From SAR116 cluster alpha proteobacterium HIMB100 (GTDB lineage: Bacteria; Pseudomonadota; Alphaproteobacteria; Puniceispirillales; Puniceispirillaceae): a stretch of 64,000 nt of DNA. The stretch lies in the NCBI GenBank assembly GCA_000238815.2, contig AFXB01000008.1, forward strand, positions 78,712-142,711, in the 5' to 3' direction. Made by a program: the position numbers and the translations under genes. Under the pieces are notes generated by a model that was not told where the DNA came from, did not search any database, and was given only the letters and a program-made list of their open reading frames with translations. Positions 36,296-43,635 of the stretch are shown here, piece by piece. How positions within the stretch are numbered: position 1 is the stretch's first letter; each line of letters opens with the position of its first letter.

Positions 36296-37085
36296 CGCCC
36301 ATAATCTCCTCTTCCATATCCCAGATCATGGTCAGAATTTCTTCACGGACTGAGCTGAATTCAGGGAGTTTTTTAATCTCGCGCAAAGAATCGGTCAGTC
36401 CTTTTTCTGCAAAGGGAAGGTGGTATTCTTTATGAATCCGGCCCGGGCGCGGGGCCATAACAAACAGCCGTTCACCCAACAACAACGCTTCTTCCACAGA
36501 ATGGGTGATGATCATAATCGTCTTGCCTGTTTCTTTCCAGAGTTCGAGAATCAGAGACTGCATTTTTTCGCGTGTCAGCGCATCCAGCGCACCCAAAGGT
36601 TCATCCATCAAAATGACATCAGGGTCATTGACCAGACAACGGGCAAGGGCCACACGTTGCTGCATGCCACCTGACAGCTGATATGTCGGAGTATCGCCAA
36701 AGCCCTGAAGGCCAACAATGTCCAGCCATTTCAGGACAAGGGCCTCAGCCTCAGCGTCATTCATTTTTTTCATGCGCAGGCCAAAATCAACATTCTTGGC
36801 AACCGGCAGCCATTCAAATAAGGCGCCTTGCTGGAATACCATGCCGCGTTCCACGCCTGGCCCGTCAATAACCTGCTGGCCCAATGACACAGAGCCGCCT
36901 GTGGGGTTGATAAAGCCAGCGACCATATTCAGCAAGGTTGTCTTGCCACAGCCTGATGGCCCCAGAACGGACAGTAATTCACCCTGTTTCAGCGTAAAGC
37001 TGACATTTTTGAGTGCCTCTACCGCATCACCCGTTTGCGGGTTGGTAAAGGTCATGCACAGATTGTCACAGATTAAGTCTGACAT
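36288..37085 (-). CDS. tauB: Taurine-type ABC transporter ATP-binding protein
   Basis: 265 residues. Walker A GPSGCGKTT, signature LSGGMQQRVALARCL, Walker B VILMDEPLGALDAL and the switch His in IITHSVEEALLLGERLFVM are intact. Of the nitrate/sulfonate/taurine importer subfamily; it energises uptake from the cytoplasmic side. Its C-terminal 30 residues (SLREIKKLPEFSSVREEILT) are a subfamily extension. Overlaps tauC and follows tauA after 95 bp that hold a strong stem-loop. Confidence 0.9.
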   Translation of the reverse strand: MSDLICDNLCMTFTNPQTGDAVEALKNVSFTLKQGELLSVLGPSGCGKTTLLNMVAGFINPTGGSVSLGQQVIDGPGVERGMVFQQGALFEWLPVAKNVDFGLRMKKMNDAEAEALVLKWLDIVGLQGFGDTPTYQLSGGMQQRVALARCLVNDPDVILMDEPLGALDALTREKMQSLILELWKETGKTIMIITHSVEEALLLGERLFVMAPRPGRIHKEYHLPFAEKGLTDSLREIKKLPEFSSVREEILTMIWDMEEEIMGGA

Positions 37086-37126
37086 ATCCGTCTTGCTCCC
37101 CCTTGGAATTCTAGACGTCAGGCAAA

Positions 37127-37157
37127 GAATAAGGCCCCACGATGCAGGGCCTTATTC
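37127..37157 (-). promoter_or_regulatory. Stem-loop between tauA and tauB
   Basis: A perfect 11-bp inverted repeat, GAATAAGGCCC (37127-37137) and GGGCCTTATTC (37147-37157), has a 9-nt loop. Such hairpins after binding-protein genes commonly protect the upstream mRNA and reduce read-through, so that the binding protein exceeds the permease and ATPase. Confidence 0.65.
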
Positions 37158-37180
37158 CTATCATAATTTAACTTTTATTC

Positions 37181-38155
37181 CTACTGCAGGAATGAGCCGT
37201 CGATCGCAGCGCCAACAGACCCCTTGTAGTTCTTGATGTTTGTCTTCACAAACACTGCACCAAGAGATTCTGCTGCTGCTGCAGCAATCCCGTCATTACC
37301 GAAATAATCAGCAGCCTGTTCTGCTACGGTCGGGAACAGGAAACCAGCCATTTGGTTCTGTGTTGTTGTGAAATCCATACCAGCATCGCTTGCCACTTTG
37401 CGGATCTGCTCAGGAGTCGCCATCCATGCGGCGTTAGCTTCTTCTGTCACTTCCAGGAAAGAGCTGACCAGCTCAGGATTTTCGTTGGCAAATTTTTCGG
37501 TCACAGAAATCACGTCAAATGAGCCGATACCTGCATCTGTCTTCTGTTGGGTTGACATAATAGGCGTACCCACTTCGCCAGCAGCTTTCGCAGATGCACC
37601 GCCAAAGATACAGGCCATGTCAACAGATCCGTCAGCCAGAGAAACCGCACCGTCAGGTGGAGCCTGGTCAACAATTGTCATGGTTGATGTGTCTACATTC
37701 AGAGCAGCCATCTGTTTGCGGAAAGAGAAGTCAGCCATGGTGTTCAATGGCACAGCAACTGTCTTACCTTCCAGTTCAGATGCGTTAGATGAATCAATGC
37801 CCAGGCCGTTTGCAACAAAACAGTCATTTGCTTCATAAACAACAGCCACACCAACCATCTTCAGTGGTGCGCCCTGCTGAATCGCAGTTACGAATGGCGC
37901 CAGACCCTGTGAGTAGGCAATATCGATGTCACCTGCCAGCATGGCTTCTGTCATTGCCACACCAGTTGAAAAATCTGTCCAGTTAACGTCAACACCCATA
38001 GCTTCGTCGTAAGCCTTGTCGACCTTAGCGATCTGGTTTGGTGTTGCCCATTCCAGGAAGAAAGCGACATTCACGCTGTCTGCGGCCTGTGCAGCCCCTG
38101 ACAATGTGAGGGCCGCAACGGCTGCTGCCGCTGTCCGTGTGATGAAAGATTTCAT
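37181..38155 (-). CDS. tauA: Taurine-type ABC transporter periplasmic binding protein
   Basis: 324 residues. A Sec signal peptide (MKSFITRTAAAAVAALTLSG, cleavage near AAQAADS) precedes an NMT1/SsuA-like type II binding-protein fold (VNVAFFLEWATPNQIAKVD, AYSQGLAPFVTAIQQGAPLK). It would capture taurine in the periplasm. Start choice: the ATG at 38167 lies in the ribosome binding site GGAGAGG of the ATG at 38155, which gives the clean signal peptide. First gene after the aminotransferase on the same strand. Confidence 0.88.
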   Translation of the reverse strand: MKSFITRTAAAAVAALTLSGAAQAADSVNVAFFLEWATPNQIAKVDKAYDEAMGVDVNWTDFSTGVAMTEAMLAGDIDIAYSQGLAPFVTAIQQGAPLKMVGVAVVYEANDCFVANGLGIDSSNASELEGKTVAVPLNTMADFSFRKQMAALNVDTSTMTIVDQAPPDGAVSLADGSVDMACIFGGASAKAAGEVGTPIMSTQQKTDAGIGSFDVISVTEKFANENPELVSSFLEVTEEANAAWMATPEQIRKVASDAGMDFTTTQNQMAGFLFPTVAEQAADYFGNDGIAAAAAESLGAVFVKTNIKNYKGSVGAAIDGSFLQ

Positions 38156-38291
38156 AATCCTCTCCATAAACTTGGTTTTTGTCGAAAAACCGTACCATAG
38201 GGTGTAGAAAAGACAAACGAATTTTTAGCGAAATATGTGATGAATTTTTGGCAAAAAGCGACCCAAAAACTCACCAAAAAGCAATAAAAAT

Positions 38292-38317
38292 CCTGCCCCA
38301 GAAGAGGCAGGTTTTTT
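38292..38317. terminator. Bidirectional terminator between the aminotransferase gene and tauA
   Basis: CCTGCC (38292-38297) and GGCAGG (38306-38311) form a stem with an 8-nt loop. T-runs follow on the plus strand (38312-38317), and ATTTTTATT follows on the minus strand, the direction in which the aminotransferase gene is read. It probably ends part of the aminotransferase transcript before tauA. Confidence 0.7.
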
Positions 38318-38340
38318 GACGAGCGTGTCTGTTGTTCTGA

Positions 38341-39657
38341 TCAGCTTACATGCTGGTCGAGTGTTTTGCGGAATTTGTCAATAATTTCATCAATATGAGT
38401 TTTTTCCGCAATAAAGGCAGGGGCTAAAATCCCGTTATCACCTGTGAATTTGACATGCAGACCGTTCCAGAACATGTCTTTCTGCATCTGCGTGCCGCGG
38501 CGACCAGGCACCCCATCATGGTGAAGTTCAATCCCCGCCATCATGCCATAGCCGCGCAAATCGGCGACCAGCGGATGATCTTTAAGAGACCAGACCGCAT
38601 CCAGGAAATAGCCTGACATATCAGCCGCCCGATCAAACAGGCCTTCTTCTTCGTAAATTTTCTGAGTCGCAATCCCTGCAGCACAAGCTGCCGGATGTGC
38701 AGAATAGGTATATCCATGGAAGAATTCGATCGCATTTTCAGGCGACGCGTTTGTTACTGTGTCATAAATTTCGTCTTTCACGGCAACCGCGCCCATTGGG
38801 ATCGCCCCGTTGGTCAGGGCTTTGGCCATAGTGATGATGTCTGGTGTGACGTCATAGCTTTGCGAGGCAAACGCATTGCCGGTTCGGCCAAAGCCGGTGA
38901 TGACCTCGTCAAACACCAGCAAAATGCCATGTTCGTCACAAATTTCGCGCAGACGCTGAAGATAGCCTTGCGGGGGTACCAATGTCCCGGTTGAGCCTGC
39001 AATTGGCTCAACAAAAACAGCGGCAATGGTTGAGCCGCCATAGGTTTCACAAATACGGGTCAGATCTTCAGCCAGTTCAGCACCTGTTGCCGGCTGGCCT
39101 TTGGTGAAGCCCTGTTCCGGGGTATGGGTATGACGCATAGTCACAATATTTGGCAGCGTGACCGGGAAGGTTTCTCTGTTCTTCACCATGCCTGCCAGTG
39201 AGACACCACCCATGTTTACGCCATGATAGGCCCGCTCGCGGCTGACAAAGCGCAGACGCTGAGACTGGCCATTGGCGCGGTGATAAGCCATGACAATTTT
39301 CATCGCTGTTTCAACTGACTCAGAGCCAGAATTCACAAAAAACACATGATTCAGCGGATCCGGCAAGATGCGGGCCACACGAGAGGCCAGTTCAAATGAA
39401 CCCGGATGGCCCAGCTGGAAGTGCGGTATGTAATCATTATCCAGCATCTGTTTATACACAGCCTCGGCAATTTCCCGGCGCCCATGACCAGCAGGGGTGC
39501 AGAACAGGCCTGAAGAGCCGTCGATTAATTGACCGCCTTTGTAATCCCAGCAATACATGCCTTCTGATTTGACCACCAGGCGTGGATTCGTTTTAAAATC
39601 ACGGTTACCTGAAAATGGCATCCAGTGATTTTCAAGTGAGTTAATATCAAATGGCAT
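38341..39657 (-). CDS. tpa: Class III aminotransferase, probable taurine:pyruvate aminotransferase
   Basis: 438 residues. PLP-dependent class III aminotransferase with HVFFVNSGSESVETAMKIVM, ERAYHGVNMGGVSLAGM, LLVFDEVITGFGRTG and the PLP-Lys segment IITMAKALTNGAIPMGAV. The N-terminus (LENHWMPFSGNRDFKTNPRL) closely resembles omega-amino-acid/beta-alanine:pyruvate aminotransferases, a group that overlaps with taurine aminotransferase Tpa. Placed beside tauABC and divergent from xsc, it most likely converts taurine and pyruvate to sulfoacetaldehyde and alanine. Beta-alanine or hypotaurine activity cannot be excluded. Transcribed leftward from the region shared with xsc. Confidence 0.78.
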   Translation of the reverse strand: MPFDINSLENHWMPFSGNRDFKTNPRLVVKSEGMYCWDYKGGQLIDGSSGLFCTPAGHGRREIAEAVYKQMLDNDYIPHFQLGHPGSFELASRVARILPDPLNHVFFVNSGSESVETAMKIVMAYHRANGQSQRLRFVSRERAYHGVNMGGVSLAGMVKNRETFPVTLPNIVTMRHTHTPEQGFTKGQPATGAELAEDLTRICETYGGSTIAAVFVEPIAGSTGTLVPPQGYLQRLREICDEHGILLVFDEVITGFGRTGNAFASQSYDVTPDIITMAKALTNGAIPMGAVAVKDEIYDTVTNASPENAIEFFHGYTYSAHPAACAAGIATQKIYEEEGLFDRAADMSGYFLDAVWSLKDHPLVADLRGYGMMAGIELHHDGVPGRRGTQMQKDMFWNGLHVKFTGDNGILAPAFIAEKTHIDEIIDKFRKTLDQHVS

Positions 39658-39977
39658 AACATGTTCTCCCTACAAGATCCGCCAAGCAAAACGGAGCTCC
39701 CCAAAATCGACCTCCACTAAGGGGGAAGACGGGCAGCTTTGTCAAATCAAATGCGCACATCTTTGTCGGCTAAGCGACATCCCGCCAGCCCACTATATGT
39801 GGCCTATGATAACGGCGTTAATCCATGTATGAAAAGAGCCAGGAACGAGACGATTTCACGGGGCGGAATGAGAGATGAAGTTTCGGTTGTTCTTTTGCTG
39901 AAAATCTCCTATGACAGGCGTGTTACATTCGGGGGCCGCGCTGTAGCAGGCCTGATTTACTGGGAAGGAATAGCCAG
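39658..39977. other. Divergent control region between tpa and xsc
   Basis: 320 bp without a convincing gene; the small ORF here has no ribosome binding site or protein-like composition. It must hold divergent promoters for the tpa-tau and xsc-pta units. I could not identify a clear operator. No tauR-type regulator gene is present in the window, so control is probably encoded elsewhere. Confidence 0.5.
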
Positions 39978-41759
39978 ATGAAAATGACCACTGAAGAAGC
40001 CTTTGTAAAAGTACTGCAACGACATGGGATTGAGCATGCGTTTGGGATTATCGGGTCAGCAATGATGCCGATTTCAGATTTGTTTCCGCAAGCTGGGATC
40101 ACCTTCTGGGATGCTGCGCATGAGTGTAATGCGGGCATGATGGCTGATGGCTATACACGTGCTTCTGGCAAGGTCTGTATGATGGTTGCCCAGAACGGCC
40201 CGGGGATCACCAATTTCGTTACACCAGTGAAGACTGCTTACTGGAACCACACGCCCTTGCTGTTGGTCACACCACAGGCGGCAAATAAAACAATCGGGCA
40301 GGGTGGCTTCCAGGAAGTTGAACAGATGGCCCTGTTTAAAGATATGGTCTGCTATCAAGAAGAGGTGCGTGACCCGTCACGTGTGGCCGAAGTTCTGAAC
40401 CGGGTGATCACACAAGCGATTCGTCTGAGCGCCCCTGCACAGATTAATATCCCACGCGATTTCTGGACCCAGGTGGTGGATATTAACATCCCTGAAATCC
40501 TCAGCTTTGAACGTCCAGGCGGGGGTGATGATGCCATTTCACAAGCCGCTCAGCTGCTCAGCGAGGCTGAGTTTCCTGTGATTTTGAACGGGGCTGGTGT
40601 TGTTATTGGCGGTGCGATCCCTGCGTCTATGGCGCTGGCTGAACGGCTGGATGCGCCGGTTTGCTGTGGTTATCAGCATAATGATGCTTTTCCGGGCTCT
40701 CATCCCCTGGCCGTCGGGCCGTTGGGCTATAACGGCTCGAAAGCCGGTATGGAGCTGATCGCGAAAGCAGATGTTGTGCTGGCTTTGGGCACACGCCTGA
40801 ATCCCTTTTCTACCCTGCCAGGTTATGGCATTGATTACTGGCCAAAAGACGCCAAAATCATTCAGGTCGACATTAACCCTGACCGTATCGGCCTGACCAA
40901 ACCTGTATCAGTTGGGATTGTTGGTGATGCAAAGAAAGTTGCTGAATCGCTGTTAGCCAAGCTGGGCCCTCAGGCTGGTGAAAAAGGCCGGTCAAGCCGG
41001 ACAGCTGTTATTGCCAAGACCAAATCTGCGTGGGCACAGGAATTGACCAGCCTGGATCATGAGGATGATGATCCGGGCACAACCTGGAATGAGCGGGCCC
41101 GCACAAGAGAGCCAGGAAAGATGAGCCCGCGTATGGCATGGCGTGCAATTACGTCAGTGTTGCCAAAGGATGCGATTATCAGCTCTGACATCGGCAATAA
41201 CTGTGCAATCGGGAACGCCTATCCAACTTTTGAAGAAGGGCGCAAATATCTGGCCCCTGGCTTGTTTGGTCCATGCGGTTATGGCTTCCCGGCCATTTGC
41301 GGGGCAAAGATTGCGCAGCCTGATGTGCCTGTTGTCGGTTTTGCCGGTGATGGCGCTTTCGGGATTTCAATGAATGAAATGGTGTCTGTCGGACGTGATG
41401 AATGGCCGCCCATCACCATGATCATTTTCCGCAATTACCAGTGGGGGGCTGAAAAGCGCAACACAACATTGTGGTTCGAAGATAATTTCGTCGGCACCGA
41501 GCTGGATACAGATGTGACGTACGCCGGTATTGCCCAGCAGTGCGGTGTGAAAGGCGTCCAGGTTAATGGTATGGACGCGCTGTCTGATGCGCTGGATAAG
41601 GCAATTGAAGACCAGATGAAGAACAACACAACAACCTTTATCGAAGTTGTGCTGAATCAGGAACTGGGTGAGCCGTTCCGCCGTGATGCGATGAAAAAGC
41701 CCGTTGCGGTAGCAGGTATTGACCCTGCTGACTTCCGCCCACAGCAGCCGATCCTGTAA
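39978..41759 (+). CDS. xsc: Sulfoacetaldehyde acetyltransferase
   Basis: 593 residues, the typical Xsc length. A thiamine-diphosphate enzyme that converts sulfoacetaldehyde and phosphate to acetyl phosphate and sulfite. It has the PYR domain with the catalytic Glu (WDAAHECNAGMMADGYTRAS), the central domain with VILNGAGVVIG, and the PP domain with the GDG...N cofactor motif (GFAGDGAFGISMNEMVSVGR). The subfamily-specific stretch TTLWFEDNFVGTELD is characteristic of Xsc rather than acetolactate synthase. ATG 39978 follows GAAGGA. pta follows after 14 bp. Confidence 0.93.
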   Translation: MKMTTEEAFVKVLQRHGIEHAFGIIGSAMMPISDLFPQAGITFWDAAHECNAGMMADGYTRASGKVCMMVAQNGPGITNFVTPVKTAYWNHTPLLLVTPQAANKTIGQGGFQEVEQMALFKDMVCYQEEVRDPSRVAEVLNRVITQAIRLSAPAQINIPRDFWTQVVDINIPEILSFERPGGGDDAISQAAQLLSEAEFPVILNGAGVVIGGAIPASMALAERLDAPVCCGYQHNDAFPGSHPLAVGPLGYNGSKAGMELIAKADVVLALGTRLNPFSTLPGYGIDYWPKDAKIIQVDINPDRIGLTKPVSVGIVGDAKKVAESLLAKLGPQAGEKGRSSRTAVIAKTKSAWAQELTSLDHEDDDPGTTWNERARTREPGKMSPRMAWRAITSVLPKDAIISSDIGNNCAIGNAYPTFEEGRKYLAPGLFGPCGYGFPAICGAKIAQPDVPVVGFAGDGAFGISMNEMVSVGRDEWPPITMIIFRNYQWGAEKRNTTLWFEDNFVGTELDTDVTYAGIAQQCGVKGVQVNGMDALSDALDKAIEDQMKNNTTTFIEVVLNQELGEPFRRDAMKKPVAVAGIDPADFRPQQPIL

Positions 41760-41773
41760 GGCCAGCCTGGGCT

Positions 41774-42715
41774 GTGTCCGCAGGATTTATCAATAAGGTT
41801 AAGGCGGCCTGTCCGCCTGACCTGCTGAACCGGGCGAAGGCGCGGGATAAGTGCCGTTTGCTGGTGGTTCGTGCATCCGCGCCCCTGCCAATGCAAGCGT
41901 CGTTTGATGCGGTACAGGCCGGTATTGCTGAGCCAGTTCTGGTGGGCGAGCCTCAAAAGATCAAGGCTGAGGCAGATAAATTAGGCTGGGATGTTCATAA
42001 TGATATGATTGTCCCTGCTACCGGAGAGGCAGAAGCTGCGGCCGTTTCTGCTGATCTGATCCGGTCAGGTCTTGCCGGCGACAGCCCTGCCATAGGGGCG
42101 GTTATGAAAGGCCAGCTTCATACTGATGTCTTTATGGGCGCGCTGCTGGATAAAACAGTCGGGCTGCGCACAGGCGGCCGATTGGTGCATTTGTTTGCGA
42201 TTTTCCCGCCTGACGGTTCTGCGCCTGTGCTGGTGTCTGATGCGGCCGTCAATGTCAGCCCTGATGACAAAACCAAACAGCAGAGCATGGCTGAAATGGT
42301 GCGACTTTCAACCTTGATTGGTCAGGATAGAGCCCGTCTGGCTGTACTGTCAGCTACAGAAACGCCCATTGACAGCATGCCTGCCTCACAAGAGGCTGCA
42401 CGGCAAGCAGACTGGGCGCGTGATAACTTAAGCGGGGCAGATATTTCCGGGCCCCTGTCACTTGATCTGGCTCTGTCAGAAGCCTCTGTTGCATTAAAGG
42501 GCCTAACAGATGATCCGGTTGCCGGCCGTGCCAATTGTTTTCTGATGCCTGAAATAGTCGCTGGCAATCTTCTGTATAAGGCTTTTGTGTATCTGGGCGG
42601 CGGTTGTGCGGCCGGGATTGTTGTTGGCGGGTCCATACCTGTACTGCTGACCAGCCGGGCCGACCCCCCTGAAGCACGGCTGGCGTCAATCGCGCTGGCC
42701 GCCGTTGCCAGATAG
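41774..42715 (+). CDS. pta: Phosphate acetyltransferase
   Basis: 313 residues from a GTG start. A short phosphate acetyl/butyryltransferase domain (about 300 residues) without the extra DRTGG domain of long Pta. Signatures: GAVMKGQLHTDVFMGALLDK, DAAVNVSPDDKTKQQSMAEM and GRANCFLMPEIVAGNLLYKA with the C-terminal Gly-rich end. It converts acetyl phosphate from Xsc to acetyl-CoA, the usual xsc-pta pairing. No ribosome binding site is clear in the 14-bp gap, so it may be coupled to xsc translation. Its 3' end overlaps the convergent DUF2335 gene by 30 bp. Confidence 0.9.
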   Translation: MSAGFINKVKAACPPDLLNRAKARDKCRLLVVRASAPLPMQASFDAVQAGIAEPVLVGEPQKIKAEADKLGWDVHNDMIVPATGEAEAAAVSADLIRSGLAGDSPAIGAVMKGQLHTDVFMGALLDKTVGLRTGGRLVHLFAIFPPDGSAPVLVSDAAVNVSPDDKTKQQSMAEMVRLSTLIGQDRARLAVLSATETPIDSMPASQEAARQADWARDNLSGADISGPLSLDLALSEASVALKGLTDDPVAGRANCFLMPEIVAGNLLYKAFVYLGGGCAAGIVVGGSIPVLLTSRADPPEARLASIALAAVAR

Positions 42716-43084
42716 AGGGTGTTTTCCGGCTGAGGAAGATAAGTCCTGTGCTGGCGCGAAGATTTCTCTGAATAAAGCATGGATAATCGTTGGTGATAAC
42801 GCCACTGATATAATAAATACAGCGGCAATCGGATGCCCAGTCCAAATGGCAAAAACGGCAGCCCCGGTGAGTGAAAGAGAGACTAAAGTACTTCCTCTGA
42901 TCCGTCTGGTATCATTTTTCAGTGATTCCATTTCCTGCTGATGAAGCAGGCTTTGTTTTTGTTCAGCCATAGTCAGAAAGCGATCTGCACTTCCGGGAAG
43001 CAGTTTTTCATAACCTTCGGCCATGTCAGCAGAGGGCACAGGTCCAGAATAAGACGATTTTACCCTGAGCAAAGTAGTTTCCAC
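42686..43084 (-). CDS. DUF2335 membrane protein
   Basis: 132 residues from a GTG start at 43084; the frame continues upstream through a Lys-rich stretch (KTKKKQPARKTFIKKSSEKN) to about 43180 without an obvious start codon, so the true N-terminus is uncertain. The motif SSYSGPVPSADMAEGYEKLL and PGSADRFLTMAEQKQSLLHQ is that of DUF2335, followed by two membrane segments (about residues 65-100). DUF2335 proteins often occur in accessory and mobile regions. It converges on pta with 30 bp overlap, which is unusual in this tightly ordered metabolic block and suggests later insertion. Confidence 0.65.
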   Translation of the reverse strand: METTLLRVKSSYSGPVPSADMAEGYEKLLPGSADRFLTMAEQKQSLLHQQEMESLKNDTRRIRGSTLVSLSLTGAAVFAIWTGHPIAAVFIISVALSPTIIHALFREIFAPAQDLSSSAGKHPLSGNGGQRD

Positions 43085-43149
43085 CCTGCTCAGTTGTTGC
43101 AGTAATTCTCCGTCAAGGTCTGCGTTCTTTTCAGAAGATTTCTTAATAA

Positions 43150-43450
43150 ATGTTTTGCGGGCTGGCTGTTTCTTTTTCGTCTTTGCAATTTTTCAACCTC
43201 GTTCTGCTCTTCGCAAAATGAGCAGCGAGCACAGCTTCAAGGTCTGTTATGGCTTCCTGCATTTTGGCTTTCTGGTCTTCCTATTCTTGGCGGAAGTCCT
43301 CAGCCATATCCGGATATATGGCCGCACATGCTGCCATAAAAGAAGAGGCGATACCGTTATAGCAATTTTTATTGAACTCTTCTTCAGATGGCACTTTATG
43401 CAGGTCAATCTCATCAGGCATGAGATGTATTGAGGCCAGCTCATCAAAAA
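43150..43450 (-). pseudogene. Decayed ORF upstream of the DUF2335 gene
   Basis: On the minus strand, from about 43450, a protein-like reading runs KFFDELASIHLMPDEIDLHK and GIASSFMAACAAIYPDMAED, meets a TAG at about 43286, and continues in the same frame as MQEAITDLEAVLAAHFAKSR to a TAA near 43150. There is a stop just before the first residues and no good start, so the gene appears to be a remnant. I do not recognise a family. It runs into the DUF2335 gene in a different frame; the two may have been a pair. Confidence 0.4.
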
Positions 43451-43635
43451 ATTTGCGTTAAAAAAGCATATTTGTTTTTCCGTTATTCAGCGTTCAAGAA
43501 GAAAACTGCCGGACGCAACACAGGCAAGCCACAACTTATTCTAGGAAAGATATCCTCCTCTAACTCCTATAGGCGAAAAGAATGTACCCTTTGTTTGCGC
43601 CTGTCAAGGTGAAGGAAGGGCACGAGGGTGTGCCC

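Noticed and set aside
43155..43612. Two plus-strand ORFs of 92 and 60 codons
   Set aside because: Phe/Cys-rich shadows; the minus strand of the same stretch reads as a more protein-like, though broken, sequence.
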